Assembly (NCBI GenBank): GCA_016208305.1
Contig: JACQYI010000060.1
Location: 62,001 to 126,000, forward strand
Direction: 5' to 3'
DNA length: 64,000 bases
Origin: Oscillatoriophycideae cyanobacterium NC_groundwater_1537_Pr4_S-0.65um_50_18
GTDB taxonomy: Bacteria > Cyanobacteriota > Cyanobacteriia > Elainellales > Elainellaceae
The position numbers and the translations under genes are program-made. Below, in pieces: positions 52,943-63,960 of the stretch. Within the stretch, counting starts at the first letter, position 1. Every line of letters starts with the position of its first letter. The notes below the pieces were generated by a model. That model saw nothing but the letters and a program-made list of their open reading frames with translations. It had not been told where the DNA came from and searched no databases.

Positions 52943-55900
52943 ATGGCAATCGATCCAGAGATTTTGCGTCACAAAGAGTGGTTGGGCTTCCTGCAACCTG
53001 TTGGGTTAGTGGTTTCACCGACCGCATTGGTGAAGGCACAGGCGATCGTCAATCGCAATGTAGTGGAATTACAGCAATCGCTGTTGTCGGCAATCAGTTG
53101 CGATCTTCAGCTAGTGGATGACAACCGCGCCTGGATTTTCGATTTCCAGATGTTTGTGGTGGATGTGCTGGGCTGGGAGCCGAGCGATCTGATTAGCGGT
53201 GATGCTTTAAAAGAATTAGAAGTCGCCTTGCCGGATTATGGCGAAATTCTTGCACCCAGCTATGGAGTACAAGACAGTGATGGCTGGCTAATGCTGATTC
53301 AGGTAATTGCTCCGGGGGCAAATCTGGATGAGGTGAATTCAGCCGACGAGAAGACGGGTAAATGGGCAGCCAGTCCCCAGGCAAAGTTTGAGCGATTGCT
53401 GCGGGAAACAGGGGTTCCGATCGGGATTTTGTGCAACGGGACAGACATTCGATTAGTTTATGCACCGAAAGGGGAATCGTCGGGAAACCTGACGTTTCCA
53501 GTGCAGGCAATGTGTGAGGTATCAGGGCGGTTGATCTTGGGGGCGATGGAAATGTTGCTCTCTGCTTTTCGGGTGTTTATGGCTCCCGTGGGGCGGCGGC
53601 TGAAGGATCTGCTGGAGGAGAGCCGCAAGTATCAGGCGGAGGTTTCGACTGCCCTGGCAAATCAGGTGGTCGATGCTTTGTGGGAACTGCTGCGGGGTTT
53701 TCAGATGGCAGACGCAGCGGTCAACGGCAGACTATTGGATGAACTGGCAACCCAAAATCCTCAGCACATCTATGGAGGGCTGATCGCGACGCTGATGCGG
53801 TTGGTGTTTCTGCTGTATGCAGAGGATGAGGGGCTGATGCCGGGAGATGACCTGTATCAGCGTAACTATGCGGTATCAGGTTTATTTGAGCGGCTGCGAA
53901 CGGATGTGGGGAATTACCCCGACACGATGGATCAACGGTATGGAGCCTGGGCGTGGCTATTGAGCCTGTTTCGACTGGTGTATGACGGGGGTGGGGAGAC
54001 TCCTGAATATCTTCCGGCGCGGCATGGACAATTGTTTGACCCGGATGAGTATGCGTTTTTAGAAGGACGATCGCAAGACTCCCATTACATGGCTGGAGAT
54101 CCCATTGAACCACCCAGAATTCCTGATGGTGTAGTGTATCGGATGCTCGATCGCCTACTGATGTTGCATGGCGAACGGTTGTCGTACAGATCACTCGGAG
54201 TCTCTGAAATTGGGTCTGTATACACCGCAATCATGGGTTTTGCCGTTGAACGAGCAGAAGGGATATCGATCGCAGTTCGTCCCCAGCATGTGGTGATTAA
54301 TGTTGAAAATCTGCTGGCAGCAAAGGCAAGTGATCGCGCCAAATTGTTGCAGGAGTGGTCAGCCTGCAAGATCACGGGGAAATCGCTGAATGAGTTGAAG
54401 ACAGCAAAGACACCAGCGGATGTGGTGGCAGCTTTGGGGCGCAAGGTCTCGCCCCGGACACCCAGTTTGCTTCCGGCAGGTTCACTGTATTTGCAACCAG
54501 GGGAGGAACGTCGGAGATCAGGTTCTCACTATACGCCGAGGGCATTAACAGAACCGATCGTCAAAACAGCCTTGCATCCAGTATTAGAGGCATTAGGCGA
54601 CAAGCCAACCGCTGAACAGATTTTGGGGCTGAAGGTGTGTGATATTGCGATGGGTAGTGGAGCCTTTCTAGTGGAAGCCTGTCGGCAGTTAGCGGATGCG
54701 GTGGAGGAAGCCTGGAATCGGGATGGTTTACCGGAAGCGTTGCCAGAGGGTGAGGAGCCGTTGTTGTATGCACGGCGGTTAGTGGCGCAGCGGTGTTTGT
54801 ATGGAGTGGATCGGAATCCGTTTGCGGTGAATTTGGCGCGGCTGTCGCTGTGGTTGTTTACGCTGTCAAAGAGTCAGCCGTTTACGTTTCTCGACCATTC
54901 GCTGAAGTGGGGTGATTCGTTGGTAGGAATTCCCCGCAAACAAATTCTGGCATTTGACCGACAGGCTTCTTATCAACTTACGTTGGATGATCATCAGCGT
55001 CAGTTAGAGATTGAGGCGCGGAAACAGCAGATTTTAGCAACCCGGCAAAAGATTCAGGATGCGGATACGCAAACGGATCAGGATGAGGTGACAAAACGTC
55101 TGTATTTACAGGAATCGGAAGATTTGCTGCGGCGATCGCGCCTTGCCGCCGACCTAATGGTATCGGCATTTTTTGAGGGAACTAACGCCAAGCAGCGAAA
55201 GGCAAAGCTTCAGGACTTTTTAGCAAAGCTCAAAATCTACGACGCAGAAGGGCTGGATGTGAACCCAGCGCGGGAAGGGTTGGTTGCCGATGTCATAATT
55301 GGGGCAGATTTGGAAGGTAAAACTGCCCGTCAGCGACAGCAAAAACGCCAGGAATACGGCGGCAAGTTGGTGGGTTATGAAGCAGGTTGGGTGAATGCGT
55401 CGGAAGTGTTGCAGATTTCCGAGCAGTTGCGAACAGGGCAATACGCCGTCATTCCCTTTAACTGGGAAGATGAGTTTTTAGAGGTGTTTGAGCGCGAAAA
55501 TCCGGGGTTTGACTGCATCATCGGCAATCCACCATTTTTAGGTGGAAAAAGAATCAGCACAAATTTTGGCAATGAGTATTTGGCGTGGCTGCTGGAGTAT
55601 TATCCTGAATCAAGTGGTAATGCAGATTTAGTAGCTTACTTTTTCCGTAGAGCGCATCAACTTCTAAAAGAAGGCGGCACTTTTGGCTTGATTTCTACAA
55701 ACACTATTGCTCAGGGTGATACACGAAGCACAAGTTTATGTTGGATTGGTGAGCATGGCAGCACGATTTACAATGCTCGCAAACGAGTGAAATGGATTGG
55801 TGAAGCGGCTGTTGTCGTTAGTGTACTGCATATTTACAAAGGGTTGTATAAGGAAGCGAAATTTTTGGATGGGAAGGAAGTTCCATTGATTTCTGCGTTT

Positions 55901-57034
55901 CTGTTTCCTAAAGGCGGAAATAGAAACCCTAATGTATTAATGGCGAATGCTGATAAGAGCTTTATTGGCTGTGATATTAAGGGCATAGGATTTACCTTTG
56001 ATGACACTAATTCAAATGCGACACCTATTGCTGAGATGCATTATTTGATTGAAAAGTGTCCACGTAACCAAGAACGAATCTTTCCCTATATTGGCGGAGA
56101 AGAGGTTAACAGTAGTCCTACTCATGAACACCACCGATATGTAATCAATTTTGGTGAAATGAATGAAAATCAAGCGCAGCAACACCCCGACTTGTTTGCG
56201 ATTGTAGAGGAAAAAGTTAAACCAGAACGCAAGAAAAAATCAAAGGAGTTAGCTCAGTATCCCTGGTGGAAATTTTGGAGAACTAGACAAAAAATGTATG
56301 GGGCGATCGCGGAGTGCGATCGAGTGTTAGTTATTTCTCGCATCAGTAAATCGTGTGCATTTACATTTCTACCCAAAGGAATGGTCTATAACGAAAAGAT
56401 AGTTGTGTTTCCATTTGATGAAAACTCAGCTCTAACTGTTCTGCAATCACGTATTCATGAAATTTGGACACGATTTTTAAGTTCTACTTTGAAAGATGAT
56501 TTGCAGTACACTCCCTCTGACTGTTTTGAAACCTTTCCCTTTCCCGAAAATTGGAAAACGGATGGCACTCTGGAAGAGAGCGGCAAACAATACTACGAAT
56601 TCCGCGCCGAACTCATGGTTCGCAACAACGAAGGTTTAACCCAGACCTACAACCGCCTCCACGACCCCGACGAATTTCATCCCGACATCCTCAAACTGCG
56701 CCAACTGCACGACGAAATGGATCGCGCCGTCCTTGCTGCCTATGGCTGGAATGACATTCAGCCCCAATGCGAATTCCTGCTCGACTATGAAGATGAAGAA
56801 GAGGACGACGAAGACACTGCTAAACGTCAGCGCAAAAAGCCTTACCGCTATCGCTGGAACGAAGCCACCCACGATGAAGTACTGGCACGACTGCTCGACC
56901 TGAACCAGAAACGCTACGAAGAAGAACTACTGGGGGGCAAGCCAGTCGGGAAGAAAGGCAAAGGGCAAAAATCTAAAGGCAAAACTACCAAAGGTGGGAC
57001 TGAAGCACCAACAATTCCTGGTTTAGAGGCGTAG
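52943..57034 (+). CDS. drmMI: DISARM adenine-specific DNA methyltransferase DrmMI
   Basis: A 1363-residue N6-adenine methyltransferase of the Eco57I/PglX-like class. The SAM-binding motif I is [18 protein letters not shown] (about residue 570) and the catalytic motif [15 protein letters not shown] (about 863). A helical N-terminal region and a C-terminal target-recognition region flank them; a lysine-rich tail ([13 protein letters not shown]) ends it. In DISARM this enzyme methylates host DNA and so marks self. GAGGAGGAG lies seven bases before the ATG at 52943. It shares the operon with drmD. The acidic [15 protein letters not shown] stretch near the end is low complexity. Confidence 0.93.
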   Translation: MAIDPEILRHKEWLGFLQPVGLVVSPTALVKAQAIVNRNVVELQQSLLSAISCDLQLVDDNRAWIFDFQMFVVDVLGWEPSDLISGDALKELEVALPDYGEILAPSYGVQDSDGWLMLIQVIAPGANLDEVNSADEKTGKWAASPQAKFERLLRETGVPIGILCNGTDIRLVYAPKGESSGNLTFPVQAMCEVSGRLILGAMEMLLSAFRVFMAPVGRRLKDLLEESRKYQAEVSTALANQVVDALWELLRGFQMADAAVNGRLLDELATQNPQHIYGGLIATLMRLVFLLYAEDEGLMPGDDLYQRNYAVSGLFERLRTDVGNYPDTMDQRYGAWAWLLSLFRLVYDGGGETPEYLPARHGQLFDPDEYAFLEGRSQDSHYMAGDPIEPPRIPDGVVYRMLDRLLMLHGERLSYRSLGVSEIGSVYTAIMGFAVERAEGISIAVRPQHVVINVENLLAAKASDRAKLLQEWSACKITGKSLNELKTAKTPADVVAALGRKVSPRTPSLLPAGSLYLQPGEERRRSGSHYTPRALTEPIVKTALHPVLEALGDKPTAEQILGLKVCDIAMGSGAFLVEACRQLADAVEEAWNRDGLPEALPEGEEPLLYARRLVAQRCLYGVDRNPFAVNLARLSLWLFTLSKSQPFTFLDHSLKWGDSLVGIPRKQILAFDRQASYQLTLDDHQRQLEIEARKQQILATRQKIQDADTQTDQDEVTKRLYLQESEDLLRRSRLAADLMVSAFFEGTNAKQRKAKLQDFLAKLKIYDAEGLDVNPAREGLVADVIIGADLEGKTARQRQQKRQEYGGKLVGYEAGWVNASEVLQISEQLRTGQYAVIPFNWEDEFLEVFERENPGFDCIIGNPPFLGGKRISTNFGNEYLAWLLEYYPESSGNADLVAYFFRRAHQLLKEGGTFGLISTNTIAQGDTRSTSLCWIGEHGSTIYNARKRVKWIGEAAVVVSVLHIYKGLYKEAKFLDGKEVPLISAFLFPKGGNRNPNVLMANADKSFIGCDIKGIGFTFDDTNSNATPIAEMHYLIEKCPRNQERIFPYIGGEEVNSSPTHEHHRYVINFGEMNENQAQQHPDLFAIVEEKVKPERKKKSKELAQYPWWKFWRTRQKMYGAIAECDRVLVISRISKSCAFTFLPKGMVYNEKIVVFPFDENSALTVLQSRIHEIWTRFLSSTLKDDLQYTPSDCFETFPFPENWKTDGTLEESGKQYYEFRAELMVRNNEGLTQTYNRLHDPDEFHPDILKLRQLHDEMDRAVLAAYGWNDIQPQCEFLLDYEDEEEDDEDTAKRQRKKPYRYRWNEATHDEVLARLLDLNQKRYEEELLGGKPVGKKGKGQKSKGKTTKGGTEAPTIPGLEA

Positions 57035-57087
57035 TTTATACTAGAAGCACCTTCCTGAATCGTGGATCTCCACCGCGAGCCAGTTCT

Positions 57088-57234
57088 ATGACGCTCGCCA
57101 CCCAAAAGCTGACGTTTGAAGAGTACCTTGCCTACGACGATGGTACAGATACTCGCTATGAATTAGTCGATGGAGAATTGGTGCCCATGAGTCTGGGAAC
57201 TGGCAAACATGGGGCAATTATAGGCAAACTTTAG
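57088..57234 (+). pseudogene. Uma2-family endonuclease gene, N-terminal fragment
   Basis: Forty-eight codons from the ATG at 57088 read [32 protein letters not shown] and [12 protein letters not shown], the start of Uma2 (DUF820) proteins, then TAG. Family members are about 190 residues and have a PD-(D/E)XK nuclease core, which is missing here. It lies inside the DISARM operon between drmMI and drmA, on the same strand. The remaining 57235-57380 shows no gene. Confidence 0.75.
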
Positions 57235-57380
57235 ATTCGCCCACCTCAATTTAGCCATTGAACCCTAATAAATGGCAGAAGTTTTTTCGTCAAACCTTCA
57301 TGAAGTTGGGAAATCTATCCGGGGTTTTCAGGAGATCGTGGGCATTCTAAATTTAATGCCCTTATCCTGACGTGCTGTCT

Positions 57381-60300
57381 ATGTCGTCTACTACCCCTGC
57401 CGAGGTTCGCGCTCACCTGATCGATGCTCTGCAACTGGATTTAGTTGGACCCACCCCCGACGACCTGGCACACGCCGAAGAAATCATTCCCCAGCCTCCC
57501 TCCAAGTGGTATCTTACCGGGTTCCTGGTGCCCTATGATGCCCCAATGGAAGTGCGCTCCGACGACACAGGCAACGACGAAATGGATGCTGTCGGTAAAG
57601 TTGGTGCAGGTGACGATGAAACCACACCCGATCGCGCTCCTGCACGCAAAGGCTTCTTTCCCTCCTCAATGGGCGTAAGCTTGTTAGTCGCTGCCCATAC
57701 CACCTCATTGCATGTCACTGCCACCTGGGGCGACTACACCCGCTACGCCGCCGACAAATCGGAAGAGGAATCCCAAAGTACCTTAAGAGTTGGAACCTGG
57801 CAGCGATCGCCTCATCAAGCAGAACTCACTATCCCCATCCAGATCAGCGAAACGCCTGTAGAATTTGACATCCCGGAAAGCAAAGGACTAAAGCTGATCG
57901 CCTCCGTCCGTCCCGTTTCCTCAGAGGAACTGGTGCCTGCCGGTACACGCTCAGTTTCCATTTTTCTGGTCAACCAGCGTCGGCTGGCTCCCAACAAAGC
58001 CCCCGATGCCTCTCATGCGTTCCAGACTCAGTTAGTAATTCAGGCAGAAGATTCCTTTGTTCCCCGTCCTGATTTGCGAGGCGGCAACGGTGATGACTGG
58101 GATGAACGAGTGGCAGACCTGCAATACCGAGATGACTATGAGTTTGCGGTAGGGCACAATGTTTCGGCGATCGCTCTGGTTGAACCCGGTGGTGTTTGCC
58201 AGAAGGTCTGGACCGCCTGGATACCCACAGCCGACGTTGAAAAAGTCATCCCCACAAAAGTCAAAAACGTTGAGTTAGAGATGGAGCGGTTGGCTGAAGC
58301 GGCTACCCCTTCGGCTCTGCGAGACATGCTGTATCCGCTGGTGGATGCTTATGCTGACTGGATAAAAGACCAGCGTGACAACGCACCCAAAAGTCCCAAA
58401 CATCGGACGGACACGGCAAACGACTTGTTGAATCGAGCGATTATTGCCAGTCAGCGCATAGCAGCAGGGCTACAGGCAATGAACGACCCACAGGTATTCG
58501 AGGCATTTCGCATTGCCAACCGTGCTGTTGCCAGAGCCATTCGCCAGCGACTCACCCATGACAAGGAAAATGCAATTCCAGAATCTCTAGACGCTCCCCA
58601 GTGGCGACCCTTCCAGTTGGCATTTCTGCTGATGAATATTGTTGGTATTGCCAACCCTGAGCAGAGCGATCGTGAACTAGTAGACCTCCTCTTCTTCCCC
58701 ACAGGTGGCGGTAAAACCGAGGCATATTTGGGATTGGCAGCCTTTACCCTGGTACTGCGACGACTGCGACACCCCGACATTCACTCGGCTGGCTTAAGCG
58801 TCTTGATGCGCTATACGCTGCGCCTACTGACCCTGGATCAGCTTGGACGGGCAGCAACCCTGATCTGCGCTCTTGAACTAGAGCGTCAGAATGACATCGA
58901 AACATTGGGCAAACATCCCTTTGAGATTGGCTTATGGGTTGGGCAGGCAGCAACTCCCAACCGAATGGGCAAGAAAGGAGACAACGACGAATATAGCGCT
59001 CGGTCAAGAACGATCGCCTACCAAAACAACGACAGACAAAAGCCTTCCCCCATTCCACTCGAAAATTGTCCCTGGTGCGGTGCCCGTTTCACCCGCAATT
59101 CCTTCCAACTACTTCCTAGTCCTGATGATCCAGATGACCTTCGAGTTGCCTGTGTTAATCGCAAAAAGAGATCGGACGGAAAACCCCAATGCTCCTTCAC
59201 GGGCAATCAACCGCTACCCATTCTGGCAGTTGATGATCAGATCTATCGACGGCTACCCTGCTTCATCATTGCCACAGTCGATAAGTTTGCTAGTCTGCCC
59301 TGGGTCGGTGAAACAGGTGGATTATTTGGCAAAGTCGAACGTTACGACAAAGACGGCTTTTACGGTCCCTGCAAACCAGGACGAGGGCAACCCCTCAACC
59401 AACCTCTACCGCCGCCCGATCTGATCATCCAAGACGAACTTCACCTGATTTCGGGACCGCTTGGCACAATGGTTGGGCTATATGAAACCGCTATTGATGC
59501 CCTCTCGACTCAAGCGGGAGAAGACAAACGGGTACGTCCCAAAATCGTCGCATCCACGGCAACCGTTCGTCGTGCAACCAAACAAATTCGTGCCCTCTTT
59601 GGTCGAGATGCCGTCGATATTTTTCCACCGCCCGGACCCGATCGCCGCGATTCCTTCTTTGCCAAAACCGTTCCTGCCACCGAGAAACACGCCCGCACCT
59701 ACGTTGGCATTGCTGCTCAGGGACGTAGCTTGAAGGTTGTGCTGCTGCGAACTTACCTTGCACTGCTGGGTGCATCCCAGAAAGATTGGGAGCGAGCAGG
59801 CGGCGGCAAGAATCCGAAGAATCCTGCTGACCCCTATATGACTTTGCTGGGGTACTTCAACTCACTACGAGAACTCGGTGGCAGCCGTCGTATTGTGGAA
59901 GATGAGGTCAATGCTCGTTTAGCAGAGTACAGCCAGCGCAAGCGAATTGGAGAAGCAGAAGGCTCCTTCGCTAACCGTAAGATTAAGGACTTACCACTGG
60001 AACTAACTTCACGGGTCAGCACGAACGAGGTTGCGGATGCCAAACGTTGTCTCGCCCTTCCCTTCCAAGATAGAGATCACGCCGATGTCTGTTTAGCAAC
60101 CAATATGATTTCAGTCGGGCTGGACATTACTCGTTTGGGACTGATGGTTGTCCTGGGACAACCTAAAACAGCGGCGGAATACATTCAGGCAACCAGCCGG
60201 GTTGGTCGAGATGAGAATCGACCAGGGTTAGTCATTACCCTTCTAAATGTCCACCGTCCGCGTGATCGCTCCCACTACGAGCGTTTCCAGGCATGGCATA

Positions 60301-60800
60301 CCACCTTTTACCGAGCTGTAGAAGCAACCAGCGTTACTCCTTTCTCCCCTCGTGCCATTGACCGGGGCATCGCTGCCATTACCGTTGCTCTGGCAAGATT
60401 AGGCGATCGCCGCATGACTGCCCCAATTCGAGCGATTGATATTCTTCAGCATCGTAAAGATCTGGCGGTTATTGCTGATGTGATCGCTCACCGAGCTGAA
60501 ATGCACGACAAAGAAGACAGTGGGATTGAAGCTGAAGAGTTGCGCCAGAAGGTTAAAAAACGGGTCATAGACCTACTTGACACCTGGGAGCATATCGCCA
60601 GCCAGAAAATTATGCTCCAGTACCAGCAGGAGGTCGGGCAAGCACCACCATTGCTCTTTGATCCACTTGACCCGGAGTTGGAGCGACAGCCCTTAGAAGC
60701 CCGAAAATTTAAGGCTCAACGCAGCCTGCGGGATGTCGAGCAAACTGTCAATCTGTGGATACGCAATCCCGATGGTTTTGAGATTGAGGAGGATGAGTAG
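57381..60800 (+). CDS. drmA: DISARM helicase DrmA
   Basis: A 1139-residue SF2-type helicase-like protein, one of three core DISARM proteins. Walker A is LLFFPTGGGKTEAYLGLAAF (about residue 440) and Walker B LIIQDELHLISGPLGTM (about 684), followed by IVASTATVRRA and the second-domain motifs LATNMISVGLDITRLGLMVV and YIQATSRVGRDENRPGLVI (about 910-940). A CPWCGARF ... C zinc-ribbon-like segment lies between the lobes. With DrmB it forms the complex that engages foreign DNA. ATG 57381 is used; a GTG sits nine bases upstream. It ends TAG directly before the drmB ATG. Confidence 0.94.
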   Translation: MSSTTPAEVRAHLIDALQLDLVGPTPDDLAHAEEIIPQPPSKWYLTGFLVPYDAPMEVRSDDTGNDEMDAVGKVGAGDDETTPDRAPARKGFFPSSMGVSLLVAAHTTSLHVTATWGDYTRYAADKSEEESQSTLRVGTWQRSPHQAELTIPIQISETPVEFDIPESKGLKLIASVRPVSSEELVPAGTRSVSIFLVNQRRLAPNKAPDASHAFQTQLVIQAEDSFVPRPDLRGGNGDDWDERVADLQYRDDYEFAVGHNVSAIALVEPGGVCQKVWTAWIPTADVEKVIPTKVKNVELEMERLAEAATPSALRDMLYPLVDAYADWIKDQRDNAPKSPKHRTDTANDLLNRAIIASQRIAAGLQAMNDPQVFEAFRIANRAVARAIRQRLTHDKENAIPESLDAPQWRPFQLAFLLMNIVGIANPEQSDRELVDLLFFPTGGGKTEAYLGLAAFTLVLRRLRHPDIHSAGLSVLMRYTLRLLTLDQLGRAATLICALELERQNDIETLGKHPFEIGLWVGQAATPNRMGKKGDNDEYSARSRTIAYQNNDRQKPSPIPLENCPWCGARFTRNSFQLLPSPDDPDDLRVACVNRKKRSDGKPQCSFTGNQPLPILAVDDQIYRRLPCFIIATVDKFASLPWVGETGGLFGKVERYDKDGFYGPCKPGRGQPLNQPLPPPDLIIQDELHLISGPLGTMVGLYETAIDALSTQAGEDKRVRPKIVASTATVRRATKQIRALFGRDAVDIFPPPGPDRRDSFFAKTVPATEKHARTYVGIAAQGRSLKVVLLRTYLALLGASQKDWERAGGGKNPKNPADPYMTLLGYFNSLRELGGSRRIVEDEVNARLAEYSQRKRIGEAEGSFANRKIKDLPLELTSRVSTNEVADAKRCLALPFQDRDHADVCLATNMISVGLDITRLGLMVVLGQPKTAAEYIQATSRVGRDENRPGLVITLLNVHRPRDRSHYERFQAWHTTFYRAVEATSVTPFSPRAIDRGIAAITVALARLGDRRMTAPIRAIDILQHRKDLAVIADVIAHRAEMHDKEDSGIEAEELRQKVKKRVIDLLDTWEHIASQKIMLQYQQEVGQAPPLLFDPLDPELERQPLEARKFKAQRSLRDVEQTVNLWIRNPDGFEIEEDE

Positions 60801-62663
60801 ATGAAAGCAAAGACTAAGCGTCCCGCTGCTGGAGAAATTCGTCAAAGCCAGATCATCTCCACCTTCGGTCCTGGAGCAATGGTGGATTTGCCGAATCATT
60901 CTGTTCTCATTGGTGGGCTAAATCACTGGAAGGGCGGTCGCCGTCGGATTTACGAAGATCGGCTGGCAGGTCGAGTCAGCGAGTTACTAGGCGTGAAGCA
61001 GATTGCCATGTATGCGCCTCCAGTAGACGAACAAGACCCAAAATCAGCCCGCAGTGGCATTACTTCTTTTGTCTTCCCGATATGGTTTCTGGCGCAGATG
61101 GAAGAGACCTGGGAAACTCCCGACCAGCGTAGATACCGAACTCGTCCGCTTTTGCCTTGGGGCAGCCTAGTTAAAGGGAAGTATCTGACTCTAGAGCGGA
61201 AGAAGGTGCCCGTCGTGCCGGTGCGATTTGTGCAAGCCTGTTTGAATGGGCACATCAGCGATATTGACTGGTATCGTTTCGTCCATGCTGATAGCCCAAA
61301 CAGAAACTGCCGGGGGCAACTCTGGCTCGATGAGGGTGGTTCAGGCAATGACTTCGTTGACATTTTTGTTCGATGCGAAACTTGTAAAGCACGTCGTCCA
61401 CTTTCCGATGCCACTGTCCCCAATGGTAAAGTGCTAGGCCCCTGTGAAGGTCATCGCCCTTGGCTTGGACCTGCGGCAAAAGAAACCTGTGTTTCTCAAG
61501 TAACCGGGAAGCCAGAATACAACCGCCTGCTAGTGCGGTCTGCCAGCAACGCTTACTTTGCTCAAACACTATGTGTTATTTCACTTCCAGACTCGGACGA
61601 AGCGATACGGAAAGTAGTTGATTTGGTCTATGAGGATTTTCTCAAAGGCTCTGAGGGCATTGATGATATTAAGTTCTACCGCAGGAAGAACGAAAAAGTA
61701 ATGCTTGCCCTCGAAGGTTTTAGTGATGATGCAGTTTGGGCAGAAGTTAAACGTCGTCAAAGTGGTTCATTCGACAAACCAAAAAGCATCAAGCAGGTTG
61801 AAATTGAAACTCTGCTTTCCCAACCTGACGAGGTTGGTGAAGACGTGCCAGAGGGTGACTTCTATGCCCGTACCCGTAAGTTAGAAAGTCTTCATCCCCT
61901 CCTGTCCTCAAAAATCGATCGCATTGTCCTGGTTCATCGTCTACGAGAGGTTATCGCCCAAATCGGATTCACCCGCTTTGAAGCTGTCATGCCTGACGTT
62001 GACGGTGAACTCTCGCTCCCGGTTCAACCTGCTGCACTCGATATTGAACCAACCTGGGTTCCGGCAATTGAAAACAGAGGTGAAGGCATCTTCATCTCTT
62101 TTAAGAAGGAGGCGATTGAGAACTGGCTGAAACGAGATGCAGTCCAAAAACGGGGGCGCAGCCTGTACAAAGGCTTTGACGAATGGCGCAGTCAACGCGG
62201 TATTGACGCAGATAAGGTAAAGTTTCCTGGGTTGCCCTACGTCATGCTGCACTCACTATCACACCTACTCATCACTGCTGTCTCACTTGAATGCGGCTAT
62301 GCTGCCAGTGCTATTCGAGAACGAATTTATACGGGAGAATCAGGCTATGGCATCCTCCTCTATACAGGCACTTCCGGGTCTGAAGGAACCCTCGGTGGTT
62401 TAGTGCAAATTGGAAAACGGATCGAAGCTCACTTGATGAGTGCGTTGGAGATGAGCAAACTTTGCTCCAATGATCCAGTCTGCGCCCAGCATCAACCCAG
62501 CAACCAGCAGGAGGATCGTTTCTTACATGGCGCTGCCTGTCACGGTTGCTTGCTCATTGCAGAACCATCCTGTGAGCGCCGCAATGAATTTCTCGATCGG
62601 GCACTTGTCACGGATACTGTTGAGGGTTTGGGCGCAGAGTTCTTTCAAACTGGAGGGTCCTAA
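60801..62663 (+). CDS. drmB: DISARM protein DrmB (DUF1998)
   Basis: A 620-residue protein whose C-terminal region carries DUF1998: YVMLHSLSHLLITAVSLECGYAASAIRERIYTG ... GILLYTGTSGSEGTLGGLVQIG, followed by a putative zinc site CSNDPVCAQHQ ... GAACHGCLLIAEPSCERRNEFLDR. The N-terminus (GEIRQSQIISTFGPGAMVDLPNHSVLIGG) is also typical of DrmB. A second cysteine cluster lies mid-protein (RFVQACLNGHISDIDW, FVRCETCKARRPL). DrmB partners DrmA. It starts directly after the drmA stop (TAG-ATG) and its own stop overlaps the drmC start (TAATG). Confidence 0.94.
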   Translation: MKAKTKRPAAGEIRQSQIISTFGPGAMVDLPNHSVLIGGLNHWKGGRRRIYEDRLAGRVSELLGVKQIAMYAPPVDEQDPKSARSGITSFVFPIWFLAQMEETWETPDQRRYRTRPLLPWGSLVKGKYLTLERKKVPVVPVRFVQACLNGHISDIDWYRFVHADSPNRNCRGQLWLDEGGSGNDFVDIFVRCETCKARRPLSDATVPNGKVLGPCEGHRPWLGPAAKETCVSQVTGKPEYNRLLVRSASNAYFAQTLCVISLPDSDEAIRKVVDLVYEDFLKGSEGIDDIKFYRRKNEKVMLALEGFSDDAVWAEVKRRQSGSFDKPKSIKQVEIETLLSQPDEVGEDVPEGDFYARTRKLESLHPLLSSKIDRIVLVHRLREVIAQIGFTRFEAVMPDVDGELSLPVQPAALDIEPTWVPAIENRGEGIFISFKKEAIENWLKRDAVQKRGRSLYKGFDEWRSQRGIDADKVKFPGLPYVMLHSLSHLLITAVSLECGYAASAIRERIYTGESGYGILLYTGTSGSEGTLGGLVQIGKRIEAHLMSALEMSKLCSNDPVCAQHQPSNQQEDRFLHGAACHGCLLIAEPSCERRNEFLDRALVTDTVEGLGAEFFQTGGS

Positions 62664-63463
62664 TGTCGTCCTTCCTGAAGCTCAGCCGTCCTGCTTTAAT
62701 TGGACTTGCTGCTGCGCTTAATACTGGAAGAGTCCATTCGCCTTATTCAATCCCCAATCTTGAAAGCCTTATTCCTAAAGGACTCTGCCAAGAAATTGTA
62801 GAGGAACTGAATCGTCTCAGTTCACTGGGAGCCTCTCCATCCCATATTGCTTATACCCTGAATTTGCTTGCAGCGGAGCGGACAATTACTCAACAGGTGC
62901 GCGATCGCGTCGAGTTAGTCTGGACGGAACAGGAAGTTGCTGGCTCTGAAAGCCGCGATACAGCCGTTGTCGTTCGTGAATTATTCAACACTGCTAAACG
63001 TAGCGTTTTGATTTCAAGCTTTGCCATTGATCGAGGAGAGAAGGCACGCAATTTGTTTGAGGGGCTAGCAAAGCGAATGGATGCTGATTCAGGATTGCGA
63101 GTCCGAATGTTTCTGAACATTCAGCGTCCTCATGGGAATGACGAATCAGAGGCGATTCTTCTGCAAAGGTTTGCAGAAACTTTCCGCAAGGAGATCTGGG
63201 TTGGAAGTCGCTTACCAGATGTATTTTACGATCCGCGATCGCTGGCACTTGGAACAGAAACAAAAGCATGTCTTCATGCCAAGTGCGTTGTGGTAGACGA
63301 GGAGCGAGTATTCATAACGTCCGCTAATTTCACTGAAGCAGCACATGAGCGAAACATCGAGGCAGGGATTCTTTTAGCAGAGCCAGCACTAGCAAAAGCA
63401 GTTTGCTTGCAGTTTGAAACCCTGGTTGCAAGATCCAAACTTAAGAGAGCTATTCGCTCTTGA
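62663..63463 (+). CDS. drmC: DISARM phospholipase D-like protein DrmC
   Basis: A 266-residue protein with a single phospholipase-D-type HxK motif, LHAKCVVVDEERVFITSANFTEAAHERNIEAGIL (H205 and K207), and an N-terminal helical part. PLD-fold enzymes need two HxK motifs; a monomer with one motif usually works as a dimer. DrmC is a core DISARM gene but was reported as dispensable for protection against some phages in the original system. Its ATG overlaps the drmB stop. It is the last gene of the operon. Confidence 0.93.
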   Translation: MSSFLKLSRPALIGLAAALNTGRVHSPYSIPNLESLIPKGLCQEIVEELNRLSSLGASPSHIAYTLNLLAAERTITQQVRDRVELVWTEQEVAGSESRDTAVVVRELFNTAKRSVLISSFAIDRGEKARNLFEGLAKRMDADSGLRVRMFLNIQRPHGNDESEAILLQRFAETFRKEIWVGSRLPDVFYDPRSLALGTETKACLHAKCVVVDEERVFITSANFTEAAHERNIEAGILLAEPALAKAVCLQFETLVARSKLKRAIRS

Positions 63464-63496
63464 TGTTCCTAATCCTTCCAGAATCTAAGCAAATTT

Positions 63497-63960
63497 TCAG
63501 CTTAAGTTGTTTGCAGACGTAGCAACTTGTTGAATTACTGTTAGAAGTGTTTCCAAGTCTTTACGAATTTCTGCAAGTTGACTTACTTTGCTACTAGAAG
63601 CTGGGATCTCGCGTTCAGTTCGCTGCTGGACTTTAGAAATCTTCTCAATCTGCCCATAAATCCGAGTCTCAACTTGGCGTAGCTGTTCCTCAATTTATTG
63701 TTTTAAGTCAACCCCGGTAGATTAGAATTGACTTGTAATATTCTGACGAATATTAGACATCTTTTGTTCGTACTCACGTTCTTGATGCAGTGAGTACATA
63801 TTCATACTAACTGAAATTAAGCTCAGAGCTGAGCCTAGAAACATTGCAGCATCTCCAATACCTTTAGCAATTCCAACCGCTTGCCAAAGCTAGAATTTAA
63901 AGCCAATCAGCTTTTCTACCGTGAACGAATAGAAAATATAGCGTAGTTTGTAAATCAATA
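63497..63960 (-). pseudogene. Decayed C-terminus, possibly of a dynamin-like GTPase (LeoA type)
   Basis: On the minus strand a continuous family-like sequence is broken by stops: FTVEKLIGFKF-stop-LWQAVGIAKGIGDAAMFLGSALSLISVSMNMYSLHQEREYEQKMSNIRQNITSQF-stop, then IEEQLRQVETRIYGQIEKIS ... QLAEIRKDLETLLTVIQQVATS and a final stop at 63497. A glycine/alanine-rich hydrophobic hairpin followed by a long coiled coil recalls the tail of LeoA-like bacterial dynamins, but I cannot be sure of the family. The gene would continue beyond the window. Confidence 0.45.

Noticed and set aside
49692-57034. BREX or type I restriction system
   Set aside because: SNF2 helicase plus PglX-like methylase could suggest BREX, but drmA, drmB and drmC follow, and no BrxC, PglZ or HsdR is present.
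42581-63463. CRISPR-associated transposon or CRISPR array
   Set aside because: MuA/MuB and a TnsB relic are present, but no Cas12k, Cascade, TniQ or repeat-spacer array is seen.
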